A DNA stretch of 39,465 nucleotides from Deltaproteobacteria bacterium. Its GTDB lineage: Bacteria; Myxococcota_A; UBA9042; CAIXZC01. The first letter of the stretch is position 1. Every line of letters starts with the position of its first letter. A program made the position numbers and the translations under genes. This document shows positions 30,761 through 39,213 of this stretch, one piece after another. The stretch is taken from NCBI GenBank assembly GCA_016875215.1, contig VGRX01000008.1, forward strand, positions 1 through 39,465. The letters are read 5' to 3'. Below the pieces are notes generated by a model that saw only the letters and a list, made by a program, of their open reading frames with translations, searched no databases and was not told where the DNA came from.

Positions 30761-31102
30761 TTAGGCTTCATCCTGTGCTGCGGATTCGACATGGTAATGG
30801 TCTACAATCGCCACGACTGCGGCATCGATGGGCCGGGAAGGAAGCTTGCCGTCGGGCAGCTCCGGCTCGACGGCGACGCGGGCCGAGTGACCGTAGGCGA
30901 CGATGACGTCTTCCCCCGGTCCCGCACCGAGGACATCGGCAGCGACGACCCCGTCATACATGGTGTACGGCGTCGGCCGCACCAGCAGATGGGGAGCGAG
31001 ATCGGCCAGGTGGTACGGGCGCACGACCAGGAACTTCAGGCCGTGCAGACCTTCCCACTTGACCGTGGACCAGACCGTTCCGACCACTTTGCCCATGAAC
31101 AT
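30761..31102 (-). CDS. EutN/CcmL microcompartment vertex protein (fourth of four)
   Basis: Forms the pentamer that caps vertices of bacterial microcompartment shells. The 113-residue protein has the family start GKVVGTVWSTVKWEGLHGLK, a central GAGPGEDVIVAYGHSARVA (the G-x-G-x-x-V-x-x-x-x-G-x-x-A-R signature) and IDAAVVAIVDHYHVE at the end. The ATG at 31102 has GGAGG six bases upstream. It begins 1 bp after the stop of the preceding shell gene. It is the most conventional of the four and has no tail extension. Confidence 0.9.
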   Translation of the reverse strand: MFMGKVVGTVWSTVKWEGLHGLKFLVVRPYHLADLAPHLLVRPTPYTMYDGVVAADVLGAGPGEDVIVAYGHSARVAVEPELPDGKLPSRPIDAAVVAIVDHYHVESAAQDEA

Positions 31103-31103
31103 C

Positions 31104-31421
31104 CTAGTCCTCCCGCTCCTCGACTTCCTTACCGTCCTTTTCGACCAAAACGGCGTCCACGATGCGGGCGACGGCCGCGTCGACCAGCGTCCACCGGTTG
31201 TCCGGGGCAGCAAACACCGCCCGGGCACCGCTGCCCCAGGCCACCGCCACAGTATGCCCGATGCGGGCGCCAATGGAATCGAATGCCACGACGACTTCCC
31301 CGGTCGGAGTGCGCTTCTCGCCATCCTGTCCGAGCACGGCGACGAGCAGTGCCTTGCGCCCCTCGATGCGGGGGTTCTTGCGGGTCGCCCACACCTCGCC
31401 GACCACCCTGCCGAGCATCAT
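31104..31421 (-). CDS. EutN/CcmL microcompartment vertex protein (third of four)
   Basis: A 105-residue pentamer protein starting LGRVVGEVWATRKNPRIEGR, with IGARIGHTVAVAWGSGARAV and VDAAVARIVDAVLVE. The ATGATG at 31421-31416 overlaps the preceding stop by 4 bp, so it is translationally coupled. A Lys/Glu-rich C-terminus (EKDGKEVEERED) follows the domain. The R-K-N-P-R-I-E stretch is almost identical to the next gene upstream, indicating a recent tandem duplication. Confidence 0.9.
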   Translation of the reverse strand: MMLGRVVGEVWATRKNPRIEGRKALLVAVLGQDGEKRTPTGEVVVAFDSIGARIGHTVAVAWGSGARAVFAAPDNRWTLVDAAVARIVDAVLVEKDGKEVEERED

Positions 31422-31822
31422 GGCGTCCCCCTTTCCCCGCCGCCCCGTTCCTCGCCCCCTGTCATCCCCTCGTCCGCTCCGACCCGCACCAGGGTCGTCG
31501 GCTTGAACTGCGCTCTGAGCGCGAAGGGGCCGGGAGCAGCATGCTCGCATCCACGCTCGATCTCGACGCGGTCGACGATGGCCATGACCGAGGCTTCGAT
31601 GGGGCAGCGGTAGTCGCCTGCGACCCAGCGCCCCGGCTGGCCGACGCAGACCAGCACGTCCTGGCCCACCTCGGCCCCGACCTGGTCCACCGCGACGACG
31701 TGCTCGACGTCGTGACTCGGGTTGTACCAGAAATAGGGGCGCACGATGGCCAGCTTCAGGTTCTCGATCCTGGGGTTCTTCTTGGTTGCCCACACCGTGC
31801 CGACCAGGCGGCCGAGGATCAT
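31418..31822 (-). CDS. EutN/CcmL microcompartment vertex protein (second of four, C-terminal tail)
   Basis: A 134-residue pentamer protein. The domain (LGRLVGTVWATKKNPRIENL, VGAEVGQDVLVCVGQPGRWV, IEASVMAIVDRVEIE) is followed by about 40 extra residues (FALRAQFKPTTLVRVGADEG, then a Gly/Glu-rich end). The Q-P-G-R-W-V segment departs from the usual G-S-x-A-R loop near the pore, so pore chemistry may differ. Start and stop both overlap neighbours by 4 bp (ATGA). Confidence 0.87.
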   Translation of the reverse strand: MILGRLVGTVWATKKNPRIENLKLAIVRPYFWYNPSHDVEHVVAVDQVGAEVGQDVLVCVGQPGRWVAGDYRCPIEASVMAIVDRVEIERGCEHAAPGPFALRAQFKPTTLVRVGADEGMTGGEERGGGERGTP

Positions 31823-32247
31823 GCTCCACCTCCCTCGCCGTGCGGCGCGGTCCCGGAGGCCGCCGGTCCGGAACAAGCAGGCCTGCCGTTCGACCGGTCC
31901 GCTGGTGCAGTGCCGACGGGCTCATCCGCCAGCAGGTCCAGCTCGACGTGTGCGGAATCGACGATCGCCACGACCACGTCCTTGGTCGGCACTCCCGGGC
32001 CCAGCGTAAGGTCCCGTACCCGGCTCCCATGCGCCACGAGCACGAACTCCCCGATGCCCGCACCGAGCTGGTCGAGCGCGATGATGAGCCCGTCCTGGAG
32101 GTCGGGACGCTCCCCGTCGGCCGCGATGTCCGCAGGGGAGTGCCCGGACGCCACGGCAACCGGCCGCACGGCGAGCAGCTTGCGCCCGCCCAGCGAACCC
32201 GCCTCCTTGGCCCCCCAAACGGCACCGACCACACGGCACAGCTTCAT
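31819..32247 (-). CDS. EutN/CcmL microcompartment vertex protein (first of four, C-terminal tail)
   Basis: A 142-residue pentamer protein and first gene of the operon. The domain start is LCRVVGAVWGAKEAGSLGGR; the core LGAGIGEFVLVAHGSRVRDL and KDVVVAIVDSAHVELDLL complete the fold. A tail of about 35 residues, rich in Gly, Ala, Ser and Pro, follows and looks disordered. The ATG lies after GAGGGCGCGC. A promoter with a 20-nt leader is just upstream. Confidence 0.87.
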   Translation of the reverse strand: MKLCRVVGAVWGAKEAGSLGGRKLLAVRPVAVASGHSPADIAADGERPDLQDGLIIALDQLGAGIGEFVLVAHGSRVRDLTLGPGVPTKDVVVAIVDSAHVELDLLADEPVGTAPADRSNGRPACSGPAASGTAPHGEGGGA

Positions 32248-32273
32248 GCGCGCCCTCGCGAACAGACCGGCTA

Positions 32274-32302
32274 TGTATATCAGGTGGGGGACCAGGGGAC
32301 AA
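32274..32302 (-). promoter_or_regulatory. Promoter of the microcompartment-vertex operon
   Basis: Minus-strand TTGTCC (32302-32297), 17 bp, TATACA (32279-32274); 4/6 matches each at ideal spacing. Transcription would start near 32267, 20 nt before the first shell gene. It lies within the 65-bp gap after the DUF4340 gene, so the shell operon can be expressed independently of the ABC operon. Confidence 0.5.
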
Positions 32303-32312
32303 GCGGGATCGG

Positions 32313-34292
32313 CTACATCCCCATCGGCATTCCCATGGGCATGCCGCCGGGGCCGCCGGGGGGGGAGGGCTTCTTGTCGAAGTCCGGGGTCTTCTTGGTC
32401 AGGTTCTGGACCTTGTACTTGCTGACCAGGAAGATCTTCCCGGCCAGGGGGCCGGCCGACGTGGTGGCGTAGGTGCTGGTATCGTCGACCTCCTCGCTGA
32501 CGGTCACCGAGTGCTCGGACCCGTCCTGGAGCTTGAAGCTGACCGTGATACCCTCCTTGTCCAGGCCGACGTCCTCCGGCTTCTTGTCCTCCAGCGTCTT
32601 CTCCACGTCCAGAGAGGCGAGAGTCGACAGGATGGACGAGACATTGACATCCTCCTTGGGCTTGGGGCCGGAGAGGTTCCACACGTCTTTGCCATCCTTC
32701 TTGGCGGGAGCGAACGACAGTTCCTCGTCCGGGTGCTTGATCGTGAACGACGCGATGTCTTCCTGCTCGATCCGGAAGAGGCGCTTGTCCTTCAGGTCGT
32801 CCACTTCCTTGAGCACGTTCTCCCGGGAGAACTTCTGGATGGAGAAGGCCTGGGAAGTGCCGTCGAGTTTCCCGTAGTACCGCTCCTGGTCGTCCTTGTC
32901 CTTGTACTCCTTCCCGATGAGAAGGGTCGTCGTGCCGCTGCCGGCAGCGGCCGAGAGTTTGACCGTGACCCGGGCAGCGGAGGCATCGAGCCCGGCATCG
33001 TCAGGGACCTTGTCCAGGAAGTCGCCGACGCGGAAGTTGGTCAGGCTGTTGGCCAGCGACTTGACCTTGGAGGCCGCGGCGAATTCGCCTGCGGGTTCGA
33101 TGAACTTCCACTCCGCACCGTCCCGGGCGACGGTCATAGGCGTCTTGCCCGGCACGTTGACCGAGATCTGCTCCACGTCCTTCTCCTCGAAGGAGAAGAT
33201 CTTCTTGCGGCGCATGTCGGACAACGATTTCATGAGCTGCTCAGCGGACCACTTGCCGATGAGCACGATGCCGTCGCGGCCCTCGATGCGGGCATAGACA
33301 CCCTTCTTCCGCCCCGCTCCGATGGACAGGGAGTAGGTTTCCTCCTTGTCTCCGGACTTGACCGTGGCGGTGAGGCGGTAGGCCTTGTCCAGGGCAGCGG
33401 CATCGGCACCGGGAAGCTTGTCGAGGAACGCGTCGGCCCGGACGTTGGCGAAGGAGCCGACGAACCCTTCGACCCCCTCGACGTCGAGGCCTGCCGGCTC
33501 CTTCAGGATCCACTCGTCCTTGGCTTCCCCAGCGTCCCCCTTGTCGCCTTCGGCCTTGGGCGATGCCGGCTTCTTCTCGAGCACGATCTTCGGAGTCTGG
33601 CCCTCCCGGGGATCGGCCACTTCGAGCCGGACCACGTCGTCCTTCTTGAACTCGAAGAGCTTCTTGTCCCTCAAGTCGGACAGATCGACCTCGAAGGGGG
33701 TACGCAAGTCCTTTCCAGGCAGCCGGTAGTAGATGGCCTCGCCATCCGGGACCATCACGAGCGTGTCGGGCTCGTCCCCGTTCATGGCGTCCTTCTTGTC
33801 CACCTTGCCGACATAGAGGTCCACCAGCTTCGTGTCCCCCTGGAGGAGGGTTACGCGCACCCGGCTCTTCTCGTCGAGCATGACGCCGGGAAGGTCCGCT
33901 GCCTCAACCCGGCGGGCGTAGTTGGAGGTAATCGCAGTGTCGAAGGCCCGCAGCATGGAGCGGACCTTGTAGACTTCGGCCAGTGCGGACACCGGCTTCT
34001 CGATGCGCCAGATGTCCTTTTCCAGACGTCTGAGCGCCACCTCGCCCCCGGATGCGGATGTATACACGATCCGGTCGGCGGGGCCGATCTTGGCGGCCTC
34101 GGCCGCTTCCTTCTCGGGGTCCTTCTTCTCCTCCTTGGCGGCTTCGGGGTCCGGCTCCGGCTCGTCGGGGAGCTTGAGCCCCGGGACGGAAAGGTCGGCC
34201 AGCTTTTCCTGCTCCGGCTCACGGGACAGAATGAAGAAGACGGCGCCGAGCACGACGACGGCGGCAAGGGCAATGAGCGTGGTCTTGTTCAT
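32313..34292 (-). CDS. DUF4340-domain membrane-anchored protein
   Basis: A 659-residue protein with one N-terminal membrane helix (about 4-22), an acidic Glu/Lys/Pro linker and three repeats of the DUF4340 beta-domain. Each repeat is announced by a related motif: DLRDKKLFEFKKDDVVRLEV, DMRRKKIFSFEEKDVEQISV and DLKDKRLFRIEQEDIASFTI. It ends in a Pro/Gly/Met tail, GGMPMGMPMGM. DUF4340 genes commonly sit beside GldG-type ABC cassettes, as here with a 4-bp gap. It is probably a periplasmic partner of that transporter. The ATG has GAGGTGA upstream. Confidence 0.88.
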   Translation of the reverse strand: MNKTTLIALAAVVVLGAVFFILSREPEQEKLADLSVPGLKLPDEPEPDPEAAKEEKKDPEKEAAEAAKIGPADRIVYTSASGGEVALRRLEKDIWRIEKPVSALAEVYKVRSMLRAFDTAITSNYARRVEAADLPGVMLDEKSRVRVTLLQGDTKLVDLYVGKVDKKDAMNGDEPDTLVMVPDGEAIYYRLPGKDLRTPFEVDLSDLRDKKLFEFKKDDVVRLEVADPREGQTPKIVLEKKPASPKAEGDKGDAGEAKDEWILKEPAGLDVEGVEGFVGSFANVRADAFLDKLPGADAAALDKAYRLTATVKSGDKEETYSLSIGAGRKKGVYARIEGRDGIVLIGKWSAEQLMKSLSDMRRKKIFSFEEKDVEQISVNVPGKTPMTVARDGAEWKFIEPAGEFAAASKVKSLANSLTNFRVGDFLDKVPDDAGLDASAARVTVKLSAAAGSGTTTLLIGKEYKDKDDQERYYGKLDGTSQAFSIQKFSRENVLKEVDDLKDKRLFRIEQEDIASFTIKHPDEELSFAPAKKDGKDVWNLSGPKPKEDVNVSSILSTLASLDVEKTLEDKKPEDVGLDKEGITVSFKLQDGSEHSVTVSEEVDDTSTYATTSAGPLAGKIFLVSKYKVQNLTKKTPDFDKKPSPPGGPGGMPMGMPMGM

Positions 34293-34296
34293 GGGA

Positions 34297-36825
34297 TCAC
34301 CTCGCCTCGGTCTTGGGGGTCTGCCCCCGGGCGGACTTGAAGCGACGGGCAAGCGACCGGCGCTGCATGACCCTGAGCTGCCACCAGGCGACGCCGAACA
34401 GGATAAACAGGAGCGGCAGCCCGCCGATGGTTGCGTAGCTGATGAGCCTCTGGGTGTCCTCCTCGGTCTTCTCGATGGGGCGGAACGCGTAGTTCTTGGC
34501 CCGGATCTCGGCCAGGGCGGCCCGCTGCACGGCCCAGTCCAGCATGTTGAACATGGCCGGGATGGTCTCGCCGTACGCCGCACGCAGCTGGTTGAGCTTG
34601 ATCTTCCAGTTCTCGAGGCGGACCTGCGGGACGAGGACTTCGCCCTGCGTGATCTGCTGGACGTTGACGTCCTTGAACACCGATTCGAGCGTCAGCGGTG
34701 GAATGCCCAGCGCGCTACCGAGGACCAGGAGGCGGCCCTCCCCCTCGTTGCGCCGCTCCGGCTTCTTCTCCTCCTTCTTCGGGGGCATGCCCTCCTGTTC
34801 CGGCTCCTCCTTCTTCACCTCGGGCGGTTCGTCCTTGCCCTTGAACGCGGAGGGGAACTTGCCGGTGACCATGAGGGCCAGCGTGTGCGGGCCGTTCGAA
34901 GCGAGCGACTGGGCCTGCTCCATGAGCTCGGGGGGCAGCAGCTTGAGCTTCTCGCCCCCCTCCGAGATCGGCAGGGTGGCCGGCTCCAGGATGCCTGCCG
35001 CTTCCGGGCCCGACTTGATCAGCTCGCTTGCCGTCAGCTCAGAGCCTTCCGGTGCAGCGAACTTCATGCTGCTGGAGAAGGGCATGGTGAGGCCGGGCAG
35101 GCTGCGCACGACGATGTTGCTCCGGTCGAACTCCCGGGCAAACGTCAGGAGCGGGTAGTCGAAATCCTTGGTGCCGCGGATGACCATCCTCCCCTTGCGC
35201 ACCGAGTGGGGCAGGGTGATCCTGGCGTTGTTGACCGGGTCCACCACCAGGTCGCGGTTCAGCTCGATGCCATAGGGAGAGAGCAGCTCGTCGAGGTTGT
35301 TGTCCACCGCGGCGAGCGCGTTGAAATCGTTGGTGATGTTCGGGTTGGGGTTGAACGGGCCCATGGCCTTGATCGCCTCTTCGGAGAAGCTGGACAGGGA
35401 CACGTCGAAGTTGTCGGCCAGCACGAGAATCGTCCCGCCCCGCATGAGGAACTGGTCGATCTCGTACAGTTCGCGGGGAGAGTACTTCTCGCGCGGCCCC
35501 CAGATGACGAGGGCGGAGATGTCGTCGCCGATGGTCTGGGATGCGTCGACCTTCTCCACGTCGAAGTCCTTGTCGGTGAACAGGCCGTTGCTGATGCCCG
35601 CAAGGATCTGGTTGACCTGCTGCTGGAGCTGGAGCGCCACGTCGAGGAAGCGCTGGTGAATGGGGTTCTGCTGCCCCATCATGCCCGCGATCTTGGGGTC
35701 GATGACCGGCTTGTCGGACGGGAACGGACAGAACTCGCCGTGACCGCAGACGAACCCGATCTTGCGCTGTCCCGGGGCCTTCTTGAGCATGTCCGTGAAC
35801 GCGTCGGCATCCTCCTTGAGCGCGAGCAGGAGCTTCTTGAGCTCCATGACGCGCTGGACGTCCGGCGGGTCTGCGGCCAACACCTTGGCAAACTCGTCGA
35901 GCACCGTGACGAACCCTTGCAGGCCGCCCACCTGCTCCTTGGGACCGGTTCCCCGGACGATGGCGTCAAAGCGGTGATGCTGCCCGGCCAGCGGCTCGCC
36001 GCTGGTGGCAAAGGCATCTCGGACCTTGTCGCACTTCTCGAGGATCGTCTCCCGGTTCTTGGCCAGGGCCGCAGCCTCCTCCTCCATGTTTTCGATGGGG
36101 GCCAACAGCCCTTCGATGCCGGAGGTCTCCTGCTTCTCGTCCGGCTTGACCTCGAACGCGGTCAGCTCGTCGGTGCACGTTTTGAGCGCCTCGCTGATGG
36201 CGTCGGCTGCGTTGACCAGGTGCTCGATCTTGCGGACGTGCTCGACGCGGTCCTTGAGACGGATGAGCCGCTTCGTGATCTCGAACTCGAAGAAGTTCGG
36301 ATCGAGGGCCTTGCCGAGAACCTCCACCTCCCCGTGCCAGTGCAGGGTCGCACCCACCACGTAGCGGGTCATCTCGAAGCGCCCTTCCTTGACCGTTCCC
36401 TCTTCCGCGACGAACGGCTCGACGCCGGCCTCCTCGGCCTTCTTCTCCACGTCGTCGGCCACTTCGACGACCTCGACCCGGCCTTGCCCCTGCGACCGGA
36501 ACTCCTCGATCTTGTCGCGGAGCTTCTGGTCCACTCCCCGAATCAGCATGTCCTGTCCCCAGTCCCCCTTGACCGAGTCAGGCAGGGTCTTGCTGATGAA
36601 CAGGCGGATCTCCAGCGGTCCCCCCGCTTCCTGGCCCACCATCGACTGGAGCACCTCGACGCTCTGGGGCGACAGCGAGTTCACCTGGTTCTCGGTCAGG
36701 TCAGCCCGGCCGAACACGTACGTCGAAATCAGGTTCACCAGCCCGATGCCGACGAGCAGGGCGACCAGCAGAATGAGCGTGTTGACGAATCGTGCGCCGC
36801 GAGACATGGTCTTCTTGTCCGCCAT
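34297..36825 (-). CDS. GldG-like ABC-transporter auxiliary protein
   Basis: An 842-residue protein of the ABC_transp_aux/GldG family. It has an N-terminal membrane helix (about 12-36), then the family LTENQVNSLSPQSVEVLQ start and IRLFISKTLPDSVKGDWGQD. A long insert follows (about 200-370) with predicted coiled-coil character. The GldG core continues (QTIGDDISALVIWGPREKYS, ELYEIDQFLMRGGTILVLAD, PYGIELNRDLVVDP), and the C-terminal membrane helix is at about 805-825 (GGLPLLFILFGVAWW). The ATG follows GGAGGTG. It is third in the operon, after ATPase and permease. The insert makes it longer than the GldG proteins I know. Confidence 0.88.
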   Translation of the reverse strand: MADKKTMSRGARFVNTLILLVALLVGIGLVNLISTYVFGRADLTENQVNSLSPQSVEVLQSMVGQEAGGPLEIRLFISKTLPDSVKGDWGQDMLIRGVDQKLRDKIEEFRSQGQGRVEVVEVADDVEKKAEEAGVEPFVAEEGTVKEGRFEMTRYVVGATLHWHGEVEVLGKALDPNFFEFEITKRLIRLKDRVEHVRKIEHLVNAADAISEALKTCTDELTAFEVKPDEKQETSGIEGLLAPIENMEEEAAALAKNRETILEKCDKVRDAFATSGEPLAGQHHRFDAIVRGTGPKEQVGGLQGFVTVLDEFAKVLAADPPDVQRVMELKKLLLALKEDADAFTDMLKKAPGQRKIGFVCGHGEFCPFPSDKPVIDPKIAGMMGQQNPIHQRFLDVALQLQQQVNQILAGISNGLFTDKDFDVEKVDASQTIGDDISALVIWGPREKYSPRELYEIDQFLMRGGTILVLADNFDVSLSSFSEEAIKAMGPFNPNPNITNDFNALAAVDNNLDELLSPYGIELNRDLVVDPVNNARITLPHSVRKGRMVIRGTKDFDYPLLTFAREFDRSNIVVRSLPGLTMPFSSSMKFAAPEGSELTASELIKSGPEAAGILEPATLPISEGGEKLKLLPPELMEQAQSLASNGPHTLALMVTGKFPSAFKGKDEPPEVKKEEPEQEGMPPKKEEKKPERRNEGEGRLLVLGSALGIPPLTLESVFKDVNVQQITQGEVLVPQVRLENWKIKLNQLRAAYGETIPAMFNMLDWAVQRAALAEIRAKNYAFRPIEKTEEDTQRLISYATIGGLPLLFILFGVAWWQLRVMQRRSLARRFKSARGQTPKTEAR

Positions 36826-36835
36826 GGTGCACCTC

Positions 36836-37552
36836 CTAGTTCCAGCGGCGGCGGTTCAGAGAGAACGTCGCCACCACGAGGCACAGGGCAATCATCGAGA
36901 GGAAGAACACGAGGTCCCGCGTGTCGATGACGCCCCGGGTGAAGTTGGAGAAATGGGAGCTGAAGCTGAAGTACTCCGCCACCTTCTTGGCGCCTTCCCA
37001 GAACGCACCGAGGATCCGGTCGATGAAGAAGAAGAGGCTCGACAGCACCGCCCCCACGATGTAGGCCACGATCTGGGAGCGCGTCCAGGTCGAGGCCATC
37101 AGCCCGATCGCCAGGAAAGCGGACCCGACGAGCAGGAGCCCGACGTACCCCCCGATGATCGCACCCCAGTCCGGCTCGCCCAGCAGCCCGAGGAGGAGCG
37201 GGTAGACCAGCGTCAACAGCAGCGTGACCTTGAGGAAGCCCACCGCCCCCGCAAACTTCCCGAGCACGATCTCGGCGTCGCTGACCGGGAGGGTCGCGAG
37301 CAGCTCGAACGTGCCCAGCCGCTTCTCCTCGGACACGAGCCGCATCGCAATGGCCGGCAGGTAGAACACGAAGAACGCCGGAACCAGCTCGAAGAACGAC
37401 CGCAGGCTGGCCTCCCCCGTCTTGAAGAAGGTATCGACCACGAAGAACTTGAGCCCCACCACGACGAGGAACACCGCAATGGCCACGTACGCGATGGGGG
37501 ACGCAAAATAGGAGGCGAACTCCTTCTTTCCCATGACCCAGATATTGCCCAT
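36836..37552 (-). CDS. ABC-2-type permease (GldF-like)
   Basis: A 238-residue inner-membrane permease with six hydrophobic segments. It begins with the family MGKKEFASYFASPIAYVAIAV and contains MRLVSEEKRLGTFELLATLP, the conserved cytoplasmic loop of GldF/NosY-type ABC-2 permeases. It lies 3 bp after the ATPase gene and 10 bp before the GldG-like gene. Together they should form an exporter or an extracytoplasmic machine. A gliding role is known only for the Bacteroidota Gld system, so it is not assumed. Confidence 0.9.
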   Translation of the reverse strand: MGNIWVMGKKEFASYFASPIAYVAIAVFLVVVGLKFFVVDTFFKTGEASLRSFFELVPAFFVFYLPAIAMRLVSEEKRLGTFELLATLPVSDAEIVLGKFAGAVGFLKVTLLLTLVYPLLLGLLGEPDWGAIIGGYVGLLLVGSAFLAIGLMASTWTRSQIVAYIVGAVLSSLFFFIDRILGAFWEGAKKVAEYFSFSSHFSNFTRGVIDTRDLVFFLSMIALCLVVATFSLNRRRWN

Positions 37553-37555
37553 GGC

Positions 37556-38521
37556 CTACTCCTGCGTGCTTTTGCGGAAAATCCCCTCGAGATCCAGCAG
37601 CTCCCGCCGCACCTCGAGGAGCCGCCACTTCTGAGCAGTCGTCAGTGCCACCACCCGCTCCCGCAGGTCGTCCGCACCCCTGCCCGCGATCTCAAACTCC
37701 AGCTCACCTGCCAGGCCGACCGGACGCATTCGCACCGCGCCGGCCCACGGCTGCTGCGTGAGCACCGCCGCCACAGCCTCGGAGGCCAGTCCGTCCGCAC
37801 CGATCCGAAGCACCACCGGCGGGTTGGACGCCTGCGCTTCCTGGAGCTCCCGCGGGGTCCCGTTGGCCACGATCTTCCCCCTGTGGATGATCACGATGCG
37901 GTCGCACGTGACCAGCACCTCGGGCAGGATGTGCGTGGAGAGGATCACCGTCCGTTCCTTTCCAAGATCCTTGATCAACGAGCGGATCTCCACGACCTGG
38001 TTCGGGTCGAGCCCCACGGTGGGCTCGTCCAGCACCAGGATCTCCGGATCATGGATCAGCGCCTGAGCCAGGCACAGGCGCTGCCGATAACCCTTGGAGA
38101 GCGTGCCGACCACCTGCCCCAGGACATCGGTCACGCCGCATTGCTCGGCCACGGCCGGAATGCGCTGGGCCAGCTTCCTGCTGGCGACCCCGCGCAGCGC
38201 ACCGACGAACTTCAGGTAGTCGTAGGCCACCATGTCGCTGTACAGGGGCGCGTTCTCAGGCAGGTAGCCGAAGCGCTTCCGAACCGCCCGGGAATGCTCC
38301 TGGACGTCGAGCCCGCCGATGCGGACGCTTCCCGACGTGGGCGGGATGAAGCAGGTCATGATCTTCAGGCAGGTGCTCTTGCCTGCACCGTTGGGACCCA
38401 GGAACCCGACGATCTCGCCCTTGTTGATGGAGAACGAAATCCCCTTCAACGCATCGATCTCGCCATAGCGCTTCCTGAGGTCCGCCACTTCAATCATTGG
38501 GGCCGCAGCGCTGTGAGTCAT
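37556..38521 (-). CDS. ABC-transporter ATPase (GldA-like)
   Basis: A 321-residue ATPase with Walker A GPNGAGKST, signature LSKGYRQRL (K-G-Y in place of G-G-Q), Walker B ILVLDEPTVGLDP and H-loop ILSTHILPE. A C-terminal domain of about 90 residues (VVLRIGADGLASEAVAAVL to the end) follows, as in GldA/CcmA-type ATPases. The ATG at 38521 has GGGAGG upstream. It is first gene of the four-gene operon and has a promoter about 100 bp upstream. Confidence 0.92.
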   Translation of the reverse strand: MTHSAAAPMIEVADLRKRYGEIDALKGISFSINKGEIVGFLGPNGAGKSTCLKIMTCFIPPTSGSVRIGGLDVQEHSRAVRKRFGYLPENAPLYSDMVAYDYLKFVGALRGVASRKLAQRIPAVAEQCGVTDVLGQVVGTLSKGYRQRLCLAQALIHDPEILVLDEPTVGLDPNQVVEIRSLIKDLGKERTVILSTHILPEVLVTCDRIVIIHRGKIVANGTPRELQEAQASNPPVVLRIGADGLASEAVAAVLTQQPWAGAVRMRPVGLAGELEFEIAGRGADDLRERVVALTTAQKWRLLEVRRELLDLEGIFRKSTQE

Positions 38522-38624
38522 TGTCCTCCCTCGACAAATGGCCGCCCTCAACCGGGCAGGCGCAGACAGTCATGTTGGGCCACTTCAACACTCCACCCGT
38601 GCGAATATTCCCGCAGGCCTGATC

Positions 38625-38653
38625 CAAATAAGGGGAGAGCGCGCTCCTGTCAA
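38625..38653 (-). promoter_or_regulatory. Promoter of the Gld-type ABC operon
   Basis: Perfect minus-strand TTGACA (38653-38648), 17 bp, weak TATTTG (38630-38625). The leader to the ATPase gene would be about 97 nt. The tRNA promoter lies back to back, 42 bp away. Confidence 0.4.
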
Positions 38654-38694
38654 GGAGAACGTGCACCGTCCCCCTGGCCGGTTCGACATTCCGC

Positions 38695-38724
38695 TTGACA
38701 ATCTCGGCCGCTGCGGATTACTTT
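38695..38724 (+). promoter_or_regulatory. tRNA-Gly promoter
   Basis: Perfect TTGACA (38695-38700) with a poor -10 (TACTTT, 38719-38724) at 18 bp. The start point would be about 38731, just before the tRNA. Confidence 0.35.
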
Positions 38725-38739
38725 CTGCTCGTTGATATT

Positions 38740-38812
<73 letters not shown>

Positions 38813-38884
38813 CAGACAGGCCGTCATCGAAGCCTCGGCCTGGGCGCATTCACTGTCCATCACGAAGGCTCCGTTCCAAGCGCT

Positions 38885-38945
38885 ACCCAAGCCTGTCTGA
38901 CCCTGAGCGAGGGAGCGCCGGCGACCGAGTCGAAGGGTCTCATGC
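38885..38945. repeat. GACCCT...AGGGTC intergenic repeat-like sequence
   Basis: The stretch around TGACCCTGAGCGAGGGAG and GTCGAAGGGTC has complementary ends (GACCCT/AGGGTC) and resembles short dispersed intergenic repeats seen in many bacterial genomes. Only one copy is in the window, so repeat status is inferred. Confidence 0.3.
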
Positions 38946-39003
38946 CATCACGCCGGTCGAACCATCCTGCTCCTGAACCTGTGCCGCTGATTGTGCGGAT
39001 GTG

Positions 39004-39212
39004 CCGAGGGTGCGGGCTCCCTGACGGCCTGCGAGGGTGCGGCGAGTACCGGCGGCACGGCATGTTTGATGTCTCGCAGTCTGGAGTGCGGCTCCCGAAG
39101 ATCACCCCCTCCACCGCTCGGGGGAGGGTACCGTCGGGCACAGGCCCGACGGGGGGAGGGGGCGTGCCGGGCTGCTCCAGGATCGTAGGTGTGACTGGGC
39201 GTACCGGCCGGA
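39004..39212 (-). repeat. Structured element copy A (of two, head to head)
   Basis: Non-coding region after the tRNA. Copy A aligns with the reverse complement of 39214-39422. Its hairpins are CCCTCC/GGAGGG (39107-39112 with 39123-39128) and a 9-bp stem CCGTCGGGC/GCCCGACGG (39131-39152, loop ACAG). ATCGTAGG (39182-39189) marks the inner end. The translated outer 110 bp (minus) includes GSRTPDCETSNMPCRRYSPH, similar to copy B, but no start, stop or ribosome site suggests a real gene. Confidence 0.6.
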
Positions 39213-39213
39213 G

